DNA of 64,000 bases from Actinophytocola sp963825445. GTDB lineage: Bacteria; Actinomycetota; Actinomycetes; Mycobacteriales; Pseudonocardiaceae. Every line of letters begins with the position of its first letter. The first letter of the stretch is position 1. A program made the translations under genes and the position numbers. Where the stretch lies: the NCBI GenBank assembly GCA_963825445.1, contig CAWGTM010000040.1:248001-312000 (forward strand). Direction: 5' to 3'. Shown piece by piece: positions 26,810 through 36,800 of the stretch. The notes beneath the pieces were generated by a model. The model searched no databases, had not been told where the DNA came from, and saw only the letters and a list, made by a program, of their open reading frames with translations.

Positions 26810-28145
26810 TCAGACCGCTGCCGTCACTACGCCGACCAGGCGTTGTGCCGCAGCTTCGGCCACCTCGTGTGACGGGGCCTCGACCATGACGCGGACCAGC
26901 TGCTCGGTGCCCGACGGGCGGAGCAGGACCCGGCCGGTCTCGCCCAGTTCGGCCTCACCTCGGCGACCGCGTCGCTGACCGAAGTGGACGTGGCCACCGC
27001 CGCCTTGTCGGCGACCTTCACGTTCACCAGGACCTGGGGCAGGCGGGTCATCACGGCGGCCAGCTCGGCCAGAGGGCGCCCGGTCGTGGCGACGCGGGAC
27101 ATCAGGCGCATCGCGGTCAGCAGACCGTCGCCGGTGGTGGCGTGGGCCGGCATGACCACGTGGCCGGACTGCTCGCCGCCCAGGGTGAAGCCGCCCTCGC
27201 GCAGCTCCTCCAGCACGTAGCGGTCGCCGACGGCGGTGGTGCGCAGGTGTCACGCCGTGGTCGCGCATCGCCAGGTGCAGGCCCAGGTTGCTCATGACGG
27301 TCGCGACCAGGGTGTCCTCGACCAGCTCGCCCGATTCCTTCATGGCGAACGCGAGCACGGCCATGATCTGGTCGCCGTCGATGACGTTGCCCTCGGCGTC
27401 GACGGCCAGGCAGCGGTCGGCGTCGCCGTCGTGGGCGATGCCCAGCGTCGGCGCCCTCGGCGAGCACCGCCTCGCGCAGGCCGTCGAGGTGGGTGGAGCC
27501 GCAGCCGTCGTTGATGTTCTCGCCGTCGGGCAGCGCGTGGATCGCGATCACCTCGGCGCCCGCCTCGCGGTAGGCCTGCGGGGCGGCCGCCCAGGCGGCG
27601 CCGTTCGCGCAGTCGACGACCACGCGCAGGCCGTCGAGGCGGTGCGGGATCGCCTTCAGCAGGTGGGCGATGTAGCGGTCGAGCGAGTCGGGGATGTCGT
27701 AGACCCGGCCGACGCCCGCGCCGGTCGGGCGGGTGGGCGTGGCGGCGATCTGCGCCTCGATCTCGTCCTCGATGACGTCGGGCAGCTTGTGCCCGCCCGC
27801 GGCGAACAGCTTGATGCCGTTGTCCGGCATGGGGTTGTGCGACGCGGAGATCATCACGCCGAGGTCGGCGCCCAGCTCGCCGACCAGGTGCGCGACGGCG
27901 GGGGTCGGCAGCACGCCGACCTGCATCACGTCCGCGCCGGCCGAGGTCAGCCCGGCGGCGACGGCCGCCTGCAGCATCTCGCCGCTGGCCCTCGGGTCCC
28001 GGCCGACGACCGCGACCGGCCGGTGCGAGCTGTCGTGCTCGACCAGCACCCGCGCGGCCGCCGCGGCGACGGACAGCGCCAGCTCAGGGGTCAGCTCGGA
28101 GTTCGCCAGGCCACGAACACCGTCGGTACCGAACAGGCGAGCCAT
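26810..28145 (-). CDS. glmM: Phosphoglucosamine mutase, frameshifted
   Basis: GlmM converts glucosamine-6-P to glucosamine-1-P after GlmS. It starts MARLFGTDGVRGLAN at 28145. The active-site serine lies in MISASHNPMPDNGIKLF. The metal-binding and sugar-binding parts are split over three frames (shifts near 27455, 27248 and 26950). The C-terminal phosphate-binding region is recognisable as GRVLLRPSGTEQLVRVMVEA. Total about 445 residues. Its place after rpsI and near glmS follows the conserved actinobacterial order. Confidence 0.92.
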
Positions 28146-28192
28146 CGTTGGCGAAACCTCCAGTAGCCGTGAAAAGACCTGCAAAACGCAGC

Positions 28193-28235
28193 GAACGCCG
28201 CGTCCGGTGCATCGCACACACTGGACGCGGCGTTC
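28193..28235. terminator. Hairpin between rpsI and glmM
   Basis: GAACGCCGCGTCC (28193-28205) pairs perfectly with GGACGCGGCGTTC (28223-28235) around a 17-base loop that can itself form a short GTG/CAC stem. It lies just after the rpsI stop and before the glmM start, so it may attenuate read-through from the ribosomal operon. Confidence 0.65.
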
Positions 28236-28258
28236 CACTACTGAGTGTGAACCAGCAA

Positions 28259-28770
28259 TCAGCGCTTGCTGTACTGAGGCGCCTTGCGGGCCTTCTTCAG
28301 GCCGTACTTCTTGCGCTCCTTGACCCGAGGGTCACGGGTGAGGAAGCCGGCCTTCTTCAGCGCCGGGCGGTCCTCGATGTCGAGCTCGATCAGCGCACGG
28401 GCGATCGCGAGCCGCAGCGCACCGGCCTGGCCGGTGATGCCGCCGCCGTGCAGGTTCGCGCGGATGTCGAACGACTCGGGCTTCTCGACGGTCACCAGCG
28501 GCTCACGGATGAGCTGCTGGTGCACCTTGTTCGGGAAGTACTCCTCGAGCGACTTGCCGTTCAGCGTGAACTTGCCGGTGCCGGGGATGAGTGCGGACGC
28601 GGACGACGGCTTCCTTGCGCCGGCCGACGGTCTGGGCGGTCTCGCCGCTGATCCGCGGGGCGGGCTTCGGAGCCTCGACCTCGGCGGTCACCTCAGCGGT
28701 CTCGGTCGCCTCCGGCGCCTCGACAGCAGGGGCCTCGTCGGTCGGCTCGCTGGTCTCAGGGGTAGCTCAA
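28259..28770 (-). CDS. rpsI: 30S ribosomal protein S9, frameshifted
   Basis: The C-terminal part HQQLIREPLVTVEKPESFDIRANLHGGG...KKYGLKKARKAPQYSKR is textbook S9, including the basic tail that reaches the P-site tRNA. The N-terminal actinobacterial extension (EAPAVEAPEATETAEVTAEVEAP) and QTVGRRKEAVVRVR precede it. Single extra bases near 28588 and 28765 break the frame. The likely start is the TTG at 28770, just after a GAGGA ribosome-binding site, because removing one base gives a continuous N-terminus. About 170 residues. It is co-transcribed with rplM. Confidence 0.93.
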
Positions 28771-28811
28771 TGATCCTCGCTTGTACTCGACTTGATGGCT
28801 CGCAAGTTCAT

Positions 28812-29255
28812 TTACCTGCTGACCTTGGCGATCTCGAACGGCTTCGGCTGCTGCGCGGTGTGCGGGTGCTCCGGGCCGGCGTAGACCTTGAGCTTCTTGC
28901 CCTGGGCGCGGCCGAGCTTGTTCTTCGGCAGCATGCCCTTGACGACCTTCTCCAGCAGCCGCTCGGGGCGGGTGTCCAGCAGCTCGCCGAACGACTGCTT
29001 GCGCAGACCGCCGGGGTAGCCGCTGTGCCGGTAGGCGAACGCCTGGTCGCGCTTGTTGCCGGTCAGCACGACCTTCTCCGCGTTGACGATGATGACGAAG
29101 TCGCCGGTGTCGACGTGCGGCGCGAAGGTGGGCTTGTGCTTGCCGCGGAGCAGCGTGGCGACATTCGAGGCGAGCCGGCCGAGCACAACGTCCTCGGCGT
29201 CGATGACATGCCAGGTGCGGGCCACCTCGCCTGGCTTCGGGCTGTACGTGCGCAC
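28812..29255 (-). CDS. rplM: 50S ribosomal protein L13
   Basis: The intact 147-residue protein starts at a GTG and carries the L13 pattern: WHVIDAEDVVLGRLASNVA, LLRGKHKPTFAPHVDTGDFVIIVNAEK and KVVKGMLPKNKLGRA. The DNA gives YRHSGYPGGLRKQSF in the middle. It is the first gene of the rplM-rpsI operon. In M. tuberculosis the same pair (Rv3443c-Rv3442c) adjoins the ESX-4 genes, as it does here. Confidence 0.96.
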   Translation of the reverse strand: MRTYSPKPGEVARTWHVIDAEDVVLGRLASNVATLLRGKHKPTFAPHVDTGDFVIIVNAEKVVLTGNKRDQAFAYRHSGYPGGLRKQSFGELLDTRPERLLEKVVKGMLPKNKLGRAQGKKLKVYAGPEHPHTAQQPKPFEIAKVSR

Positions 29256-29339
29256 GGATCTACCTCGTCGTCATTTGCGTCAGGGTGCATGTGCGGGCGC
29301 GACAGCGGAGCATGGGCCCGCGCCGCGCAACAACATAGG

Positions 29340-29370
29340 AAGATACCCGGCGTCTGTCGACGAGGGTCAA
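29340..29370 (-). promoter_or_regulatory. Promoter candidate of rplM-rpsI
   Basis: On the minus strand TTGACC (29370-29365) and TATCTT (29345-29340) lie 19 bases apart, 85 bases upstream of rplM. The spacing is slightly long. No stronger candidate is visible in the 218-base gap to the divergent lipoprotein gene. Confidence 0.5.
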
Positions 29371-29473
29371 AGCGGCCCCCGCTCACCGGCGTGCCGATCG
29401 TCCTGCTCGGTCGGTGCGCACGCTACCGTGCACCTCGGACGGCAGGTTCCGGCGTCCGGCGAGGGGTCGTGAG

Positions 29474-30384
29474 ATGACTGTCACCCGACGGCGCGCGGGT
29501 TGCGACCGTGTTCGTGTGCGTCGACCGTGTTCGGCCGCCGGCTGCGCCCAGCCGACCACCGGCACGCCGAGAGCGGACCGCCGCCGCGGCCGAGAAGGCC
29601 ACCGCGGACGCGGTCGGCACGCGGGCTCGACGCGTTCCAGGACCACTTCGAGAACGCTCGGCGACGAGCACGCCGCGGTCTACAACTACCTCAACTACGG
29701 CGACCTCAAGATCACCACCGAGCACGAGTCGTTCAAGGTCGGCGACCCGCCGGTCGATCGCTGCACGAAGCGGCGCTACGCCGAGGACGGCGACTGGTCG
29801 GAGACGCTGACGCCGCCGGAGTCGAAGGTGGACTACGTCAAGCTCGACGAGGACCACGCGTTCCTCGCGCCGACGCCGTGGGTGTCGGTGCCGTCGCTGT
29901 CTCGACGGACGGCTTCGCAGACTGCTACCTGCTGACCGCGTGGGTCGCCTGCCAGCTGGACACGGCCATCGGGCAGACCAAGCTGGACGCGCCGGAGGAG
30001 CAGCCGAACGAGGCCGCGCGACCGAGGACGGCTTCGAGGTGATCACCGGCGCGCTGCTCGGCGAGATGCTCGACGAGCGGTTTCATCTCGATCCCCGAGG
30101 AGGAGCGCGACGGCCTCACGACAGCCGATGCTCGACCACCGTGGTGCCGGTCACCATCCAGCTCGACCACGACATGGAGTTCACCGGGTTCGAGATCCGG
30201 GCGACGGTCGTCCGACGCGGACGCGACGCCGCTGGAGCTGCAGATCGGCTACGAGGTGCTCGGCGAGGCCAGCGAGGACGACGTCCCCGAGACGCCGGCG
30301 GCGACCGAGGTGACCGCGATCACCGGACCAGGCCGCCGCGGACGCTTCTAGGAGAAGTTCAACGACCACACCCCGACGAACTGA
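29474..30384 (+). CDS. Putative lipoprotein, heavily frameshifted
   Basis: An ATG at 29474 follows GAGGGG. The start MTVTRRRA and a later frame with SAAGCAQPTTGTP give a lipobox-like L/A-A-G-C, resembling actinobacterial lipoproteins with a GTP-rich segment after the Cys. Long readable blocks are DEHAAVYNYLNYGDLKITTE, ESKVDYVKLDEDHAFLAPTPW, FADCYLLTAWVACQLDTA, GALLGEMLDERF and TIQLDHDMEFTGFEIRATVV. It ends at 30384. At least six shifts are needed. No family is recognised. It faces the esx genes tail to tail. An export-linked role is only suggested by position. Confidence 0.55.
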
Positions 30385-30428
30385 CCGCCCGCACTGAGCG
30401 GTTCGCCGTGGACAGTCCACCACGGACA

Positions 30429-30467
30429 GCGAGTGGGGCTCAGGGATTTCTCCCGAGCCCCACTCGC
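30429..30467. terminator. Strong bidirectional hairpin
   Basis: GCGAGTGGGGCTC (30429-30441) and GAGCCCCACTCGC (30455-30467) form a perfect 13-bp stem. The 13-base loop contains GGGA/TCCC and can extend it after a one-base bulge. It lies between the convergent lipoprotein and esx genes. Confidence 0.8.
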
Positions 30468-30491
30468 AGTGTTCAGTTGGTCGCGCTTCGC

Positions 30492-30785
30492 TCAGCCCTG
30501 GTCCCAGCGCATCTGTGTTGCGCTGCTCGGCGTCACGGTAGCCGTCGGTGCTGGAGATGACCGCGGTCTCGATCTTGGCGAGCACCCGCGCAGGTCGTCG
30601 GCGCTGGTGAACCAGGTCTGCTTGGTGGTCTGGAAGCCGGCGCTCGCGCCACCTTCCCAGTCCTGCTCCAGGTTGCTGATCTGGCGCTGGAGGTCGTTGA
30701 GGTAGCCCTCGATCGCGCTGACCTGGTTGTGGATGTCGCCGGACAGAGCCTCCAGCGAACTGAATGTGACCTTGATGTCGGCCAT
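30492..30785 (-). CDS. WXG100 protein, EsxT-position, frameshifted at the C-terminus
   Basis: The ATG at 30785 starts MADIKVTFSSLEALSGDIHNQV. The hairpin turn is LEQDWEGGASAGF (W-E-G). After a shift near 30590 the end reads VLAKIETAVISSTDGYRDAEQ with the YxxxE export motif, and after an extra base near 30523 it ends QMRWDQG. About 97 residues, typical for Esx proteins. Position next to rplM matches esxT (Rv3444c) in M. tuberculosis. It should form a heterodimer with the next gene's product and be exported by EccC. Confidence 0.88.
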   Translation of the reverse strand: MADIKVTFSSLEALSGDIHNQVSAIEGYLNDLQRQISNLEQDWEGGASAGFQTTKQTWFTSADDLRGCSPRSRPRSSPAPTATVTPSSATQMRWDQG

Positions 30786-30838
30786 GAATCTTTCTCCTAA
30801 GCTGTTAAAGACGAGGATGAACCTGGTGAACGGAGGAC

Positions 30839-31152
30839 TCAGCCGTCGGACAGCGTGGCCGCGATCGCGGAGACGTCGGAGGCAGCGGCCTCTTCCTGCT
30901 CGGCGTAGGTGTGGGCCGATCCGGTGACCTGCTCGGCGATGTTGAACAGCGCGGTGTTCAACTTCGTGAAGTCCGTGTTGAACGAGGTCATCAGGTTCGT
31001 GAACGCCACAGCGGCGTCGCCGGACCAGGCACCCTGGACCGAGTCGACGGCCTGGCCGAGACGACGGCCGGCGTCCTGCAGCTGCTCGTTGGTGTCGACC
31101 ATCTGCTGGGCCGCGGTGAAAGCTGCGGTGCACCTGTCTTGAAGTCACCCAT
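30839..31152 (-). CDS. WXG100 protein, EsxU-position, one frameshift
   Basis: The ATG at 31152 follows GAAGGGGG and starts MGDFKTG. After a shift near 31133 it reads AAFTAAQQMVDTNEQLQDAGRRLGQAVDSVQGAWSGDAAVAF, with the W-S-G turn, and ends near HTYAEQEEAAASDVSAI with YxxxE. About 104 residues. The 53-base gap to the following esx gene and the shared strand indicate a bicistronic pair, the usual ESX arrangement. It corresponds by position to esxU (Rv3445c). Confidence 0.88.
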
Positions 31153-31390
31153 AAGAGAGAACCCCCTTCAGCGGGTCTGTAGTTGGTCGTACAAGCTCTT
31201 TGGTTCGTACGCCTCTTGCGACGTAGACCCTGCCATGTCTGGTTCCACGTTGTCGCCACTTGATCGGAGGTCGTTGCGAGCGTGAACGCCCTCCGTGGTC
31301 GCACAGGGGAACGCGAGGGCCGCGCGGGCGTCCCGACGGCGTCGCGCCGGGCTAACCGCAACCTCAGGTCGACCGCCGGGCGAAGCGGCT

Positions 31391-31973
31391 CTACCTGGGC
31401 TCTTCCGGGTCCTTGGAAGCTCGAACACGGCACCCAGGCACCCGTCGGGACGGTAGGATTCGACGGTCGCGTCGAGCAGGATTCGCTGTTGCGAAAAGTC
31501 CTCGTCGTCCTCACTCGGACGGGTGGTCCGCCGCCCGCGTCCGACACCGGATCCGTCATCGTCTCGGCCGGTTCAGGATCTCGGGCGTACTGTCCTCCGG
31601 ACTTTCGGGGGCTCGGCCTGTGTGTCGACGTCGAACAGCACCTGGTGCTGGGAGAAGTCCTCGTTCTCCGGCGCGGCGGCGGCGGTCTCCGGCCGGGCAG
31701 CCGCGCCATCAGCTCGTCGGCGTCGGCAGCTCCGCGACCGCAAAACCGTTGGTGTCCCGCGGAACTCCGCCGCCTGCTCGCGGGCCGTCGGGTCGGCTCG
31801 ACCGCGTGGCGGCGAAGTCCCCGCAGTTTCCGGTTTTCGCCCGTGGCCAGCTCTCCGTGCTGCGCGGAAGTCCGCGGACGGGCTCTCGCCTCGCCTGCCG
31901 CCCGCCGGGCCCTGGTCAGCGCCGTTCGACCTCCGCGGAGAACGCGCCGGCCGCGGCACGCCGCGCCCGTCAT
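31391..31973 (-). CDS. Small acidic protein of the ESX-4 operon, frame unresolved
   Basis: An ATG at 31973 overlaps the stop of the Hsp70-like gene (ATGA). The stretch downstream is coding-like but switches frame many times. Readable blocks are TAREQAAEFR, DTNGFAVAEL, ADELMARLPG, ENEDFSQHQVLFDVD and DDEDFSQQRILLDATVESYRPDG. The last two are an internal repeat of the pattern E/D-D-F-S-Q-x-x-(V/I)-L-(F/L)-D. The end is uncertain. The TAG at 31391 is one candidate. No family is recognised. The acidic DFSQ tail recalls the DDFSNQ tail of the coiled-coil protein at 20450-20908. Confidence 0.4.
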
Positions 31974-33799
31974 GATGCAAGTACCGAGCGATGGTCAGCG
32001 TGCGCACAATGGTCTCCAGGCGCCGCGACGACCTCGCGGCCGCCGCGCCGGCGTTCTCGTGCTGGCAGCCGACGCTGACCTGGGTGTTGCCCTGGAACAC
32101 GACGTACCAGTCGACCGTGGCGTCCTTGTTCGGCAGCGCCTGCCGGTAGTGGATGACGTCGCGGCCCGCGAAGGACGCGTGCTCGTCGAAGCCGGAGAAG
32201 CCGTCGCCCGCGTCTCGAACTCGGCCACGCAGCTTGTCCACCGCGCGGGCCCGGTCGGCGTCGCTGTCGAACGAGAGCCGGATCTGCTGGACCAGGACCA
32301 GGTCGTCGCCGTCCTGCGCCGTCGGCGGGCTTGACCTCGGTGCGCAGCTGGCTCGGCGTCGCCGCCGGTCTGCAGCCAGTCCCTCCGGCAGCGTGAACTG
32401 GTACTCGTACTGGGCGATCAGCCGGCCCTCGGCGGTCGCTGGATGTGTGCGTGCGCGTGGCCCGTCGACCGCTGCTCGTTGTCGCCGCAGCACGATGACC
32501 AGCACGATCGCGACGGCCGCGACGAGCGCGGCGGCCGCCGGCCACCAGGAGCAGCGCGCGCGGACCGTGCTCTGGCGAGGCGCTGACGCGGCGGGCGTGG
32601 GCGGCAGCGGCGCGGCAGCGGCGGCGTGGCCGGCACCGGGACGAGCGGCCTCGGCCGCGGCCGCCGGTTGTGACGTCGCCGGCGGCCGCCGGCCGCCAGC
32701 ACGCCGGTGCCCTCGCCGGCGCCGGCGACCGCCCGCAGCGCGCCCCGCGCCACCACGGTCTCGGGCTGGTCCAGCGTGGTCGGCATGACCCCGCAGCGCT
32801 GGTGCACCAGCTGGGACACCAGCGGGATCCGGCTGGACCCGCCGACCAGGAAGATCCCGGCGAGGTCGGCGGGCGCGAGCCCGGCCTCGCGGATGGTGGA
32901 CAGCGGTGAGCTCGGCGGCCCGGTCGAGCGGGCCGGCGATGAGCCGCTCCAGGTCGGCCCGGGTGACGTGCGCGTCCGGGAACGGCGGCGGCATCGGCAC
33001 GTCGGTGTAGGTGTGGCGGGACAGCGTCTCCTTGGCGCCGCGCACGTCCTGGTGGATCACCCGCCGCCGGCGGCGGTCGGCCAGCTCCCGGCCCTCGACG
33101 AGGGCGCGCCAGGCCTCCTCGTCGGTGGCGGACACGAGCGAGCCGACGTGCTCGAGCAGCAGCTGGTCGATGTCGGCGCCGCCGAAGTCGGGTCGCCCCG
33201 GGTGGCCAGCACCTGGAAGCCGGCGCGGGCCGGGCCGCCGGCACGCACGACGCTGACGTCGACGGTGCCGCCGCCGAGGTCGAGCACGGCGAGCGCGCCG
33301 GTCGCCGTGCCGCGCGGCGCCGGGAAGCTCGCGGCGTGGAACACGGCGGCGGCCACCGGCTCGGGCACGAGCACGATCCGCGCGGCGAGCCCGTTGCCGG
33401 CCTGGCGCAGCACCCGCGTGCGGAACGCCGCCCCAGTCCGCGGGATGGGTCAGCACGAGCAGGTCGACCGGCGCGCCGCCGGCCGACCCGCCGGGCCTCG
33501 CCGACCGCGCGAGAGAGCACCGCCCGGACGACGTCGCGCACCTGCAGCACGCTGGCGCCGAGCAGCAGCTCGGTCTCGTCGATCCGCCGCTTCGGGTGCG
33601 GCTCGTAGCGCGACGGGTCGATCGCGGCCTGCCGGTCGGCCTCCTGCCCGACGAACAGCGTGCCGTCAGCCGCGGCGTACACGGCCGAGGACATGAGCGG
33701 CGGCCCGTCGACCGCCACGACCTGCGGCTCGCGCCCGGCGACCGAGATCGCGACACACGTGCTGGACGTACCGAAGTCGACCGCCACCCGCAGTGTCAT
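31970..33799 (-). CDS. Hsp70-like type VII secretion-associated protein (Rv3446c position), frameshifted
   Basis: The ATG at 33799 opens MTLRVAVDFGTSSTCVAIS, an actin/Hsp70-fold phosphate-1 loop. Then come LLVLTHPADWG, IVLVPEPVAAAVFHA, AVLDLGGGTVDVSVVR (phosphate 2), DFGGADIDQLLLEHV and GIFLVGGSSRIPLV (adenosine motif). A transmembrane helix (AALVAAVAIVLVIVL) precedes a C-terminal domain with EYQFTLPEG, VDWYVVFQGNTQVSVGCQ and RTLTI, which resembles the Rv3446c-type secretion-associated C-terminal domain. About ten shifts break it. About 600 residues. It lies between esx and eccC as Rv3446c does. Confidence 0.8.
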   Translation of the reverse strand: MTLRVAVDFGTSSTCVAISVAGREPQVVAVDGPPLMSSAVYAAADGTLFVGQEADRQAAIDPSRYEPHPKRRIDETELLLGASVLQVRDVVRAVLSRAVGEARRVGRRRAGRPARADPSRGLGRRSARGCCARPATGSPRGSCSCPSRWPPPCSTPRASRRRAARRPARSPCSTSAAAPSTSASCVPAARPAPASRCWPPGATRLRRRRHRPAAARARRLARVRHRRGGLARPRRGPGAGRPPPAAGDPPGRARRQGDAVPPHLHRRADAAAVPGRARHPGRPGAAHRRPARPGRRAHRCPPSARPGSRPPTSPGSSWSAGPAGSRWCPSWCTSAAGSCRPRWTSPRPWWRGARCGRSPAPARAPACWRPAAAGDVTTGGRGRGRSSRCRPRRRCRAAAAHARRVSASPEHGPRALLLVAGGRRARRGRRDRAGHRAAATTSSGRRATRTHTSSDRRGPADRPVRVPVHAAGGTGCRPAATPSQLRTEVKPADGAGRRRPGPGPADPALVRQRRRPGPRGGQAAWPSSRRGRRLLRLRRARVLRGPRRHPLPAGAAEQGRHGRLVRRVPGQHPGQRRLPARERRRGGREVVAAPGDHCAHADHRSVLAS

Positions 33800-33860
33800 C
33801 CATCACCCCGTACCCACCCGTGGTCCCTGCCCGGTGCCAGCAGCGACCGGTGGCAGGAGG

Positions 33861-36800
33861 TCACATTTCCGGCTGGATCCAGGCACCTGCATCAGCTGCT
33901 GGCCGGCCTTGCGGCTGACGATGCGTGCCTCGGCCCGGCGGCATCGCCGACGGCTCGGACGGTGCCGAGCAGCACGCCCTCGTCCTTGCTGCCGCTGCCC
34001 TGCAGGCCGGGCGTGGCGATCTCCTTCAGCTTGCCGAGCACCGGGTCGTACATCGCGCGGCGGCGCCACCGGTGCGGCGCGCGGCGATGAGGTGCAGGCC
34101 GACGTCCTTGGCCTGCGGGATGAACTCCGCCAGCGGCTGCAGCGGGTTGTTGCCCTGGGGGCGACCAGGTCGTAGTCGTCGCACGATGACGAACAGCTCC
34201 GGGCCCTTCCACCACGACCGGTTCTTCAGCTGCTCCTGCGTGACGTCCGGGCCGGGCAGCCGCTTGCGCAGTGGACTCCTGACCTCGTTGACCATGCCCG
34301 TCGAGCTGGTTGGACGACACCGCGTAGCCGAGCAGGTGCTCGGTCTCGACGAAGCCGAGCATGGTGCGCCGGTAGTCGACCAGGACGATGACCGCTTCCT
34401 TCGGCGTGTACCGGTCGATGATGCCGCGCACGATCGTGCGCAGCAGGTTCGTCTTGCCGGACTCGCCGTCCATCAGCGCGAAGAAGTGCGGGTCGGCGTC
34501 GAAGTCGAGGTACACCGGCGCGAGCTCGTCCTCGTTGACGCCGATCGGGATCGGCTTGGTGCCCCGCTGGCCGTCCTGGGCCAGCAGCTCCTCGTACGGC
34601 AGCAGGTCGGGCAGCAGCCGGACCTGCGGCGCGCGCCGGCCCCGCCACGCGGCGTTGATCTTGCGCGATCGCGTCCTGCACGCCCGGCGGCGACGTCCTC
34701 GGGGTTGCTCGACCCGTCGATGCGCGGCAGGCCGACCAGGAAGTGCAGCTTGTCGCGGGACAGGCCGCGGCCGGGGTGGCCCTCCGGGACGTTGACCGCG
34801 ACCCGGCGGTCCATCTCGGACTCGCTCGGGTCACCGAGGCGCAGCTCGAACCGGGTGCCGAGCAGGTCCTTCATCGCGGGCCGGATCTCCGCCCACCGGT
34901 TGGCGGTGACGATCACGTGCACGCCGTAGGACAGGCCCTGCGCGGCGATGGTCGAGCACCTGGCTCTCGAGGGCCTCGAACTCCTGCCGGAAGTTCAGCC
35001 AGCCGTCGACGATCAGGAACACGTCGCCCCACGGGTCCTCCGGTCAGCTCACCGCGGCGCTTGCGGTTGCGGAAGTCGGTCATGGAGTCGATCGCGTGGT
35101 CCCGGAACAGCTGCTCGCGCGCGGAGACCAGCCGGCCACCTCGGCGACCATGCGGCGCACCTTGTCCGGGTCGAGCCGGCCGGCGACGCCACCGACGTGC
35201 GGCAGGCCCTGCAGCGTGCCGAGCGTGCCACCACCGAGGTCGACGCAGTAGAACTGCGCCTCCTCCGCCGTGTGCGTCAGCGCCATCGACATGACCAGCG
35301 TGCGGAGCAGCATCGACTTGCCCGACTGCGGACCGCCGGCGATCGCGGCGTGGCCCGCGGCGCCGGAGAAGTCGGCCCACAGCAGGTCGCGGCGCTGCTC
35401 GAACGGCTTGTCGATCAGGCCGAGCGGCGGCTGCAGCCGGCCGTTGCCGAAGAACCCGACCGGCGAGAGGCCGCGGTCCTCGGTCGGCTGCAGCGGCGGC
35501 AGCAGCGTGTCGAGCGAGTTGGGCGTGTCGAGCGGCGGCAGCCACACCTCGTGCGCGGGCGGGCCCTGGCCGACGAGCCGGCCGACGATCACGTCGAGCT
35601 CGCTCGGCTCGGTCGGCGCGTTCTGCTCCTGGCGCGGCGCCTCCTTGACCGCGCTCGAGCGGCTTCTCCGGCTCCTTCGGGATCTCGACGTAGTCCGGCA
35701 CGAACAGCTTCGCGCGCCGGTCGCCGGTGACGAGCGCGGCCGGGCCGAGCGGTCTGGATGCCGGCCGGCCGGTACGGGCCGGACACGTAGGACGCCTTGA
35801 ACCGGACCATCGTCGACGTGTCGAACTTCAGGTAGCCGGAGCCGGGGATCGGACGGCAGCTCGAACGCGTCCGGCACGCCGATCGCGGCACGGGACTCCG
35901 CCGCGGAGAACGTCTTCAGACCGATCCGGTAGGACAGGTGCGAGTCGAGACCGCGCAGCTTGCCCTCCTCCAGGCGCTGCGAGGCGAGCAGCATGTGCAT
36001 CTGGAGCGAGCGGCCGAGGCGGCCGATGGCGACGAACAGGTCGATGAAGTCCGGCTTCGCCGACAGCAGCTCGGAGAACTCGTCGACCACGATGAACAGC
36101 GCGGGCAGCGGGTCGAGGTCGGCGCCGTTCTCGCGGGCCTTCTCGTACTCCCAGACGTTCTTGAAGTTGCCGCCGTTCTTGAGCGCCTCCTGGCGCCGGT
36201 TCATCTCACCGGCGAGCGCGTCCTTCATGCGGTCGACCAGGGTCAGCTGGTCCTGCAGGTTGGTGATCGTCGCGGCGACGTGCGGCGCCGAGTCCAGCCC
36301 GAGGAACGTCGCGCCACCCTTGAAGTCGACGAGGACGAAGTTGAGGTTGGTCGACGAGTGGGTGGCCAGCATGCCGAGCACGAGCGTGCGCAGGAACTCC
36401 GACTTGCCGGAACCGGTCGCGCCGATGCACAGGCCGTGCGGGCCCATGCCCTCCATCGCCGCTTCCTTGATGTCCAGCTCGACGGGCTGGCCGAACTCGC
36501 CGACGCCGAACGGCACCCGGTAGCGGTCGCGGACCGGCCGGGGCCGCCACGCCTGCTGCACGTCGAACGTCATCGGGTCGCCCGGGATGCCGAGCAGCTC
36601 CAGCAGCGTCGGGTTGGACAGCAGCGGCTCCTCGCCGCCGTCGTCCGCCGCGGCCGCGCCGAGCCGGTACGGCGAGAGCTTGCGGGCCAGCGCCTCCGCC
36701 TCGGCCACCGTCATGCGTGTCCGGCTTGGCGAACCACTCGACGCCGCTCGCGCTGCGGGCGCCGAGCCGGTCCTCCTCGACCACCAGCCGCAGGCCGCGG

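Noticed and set aside
30429..30467. Hairpin as a phage or element attachment site
   Set aside because: It lies between two convergent genes, no direct repeat or integrase gene is nearby, and it fits a bidirectional terminator.
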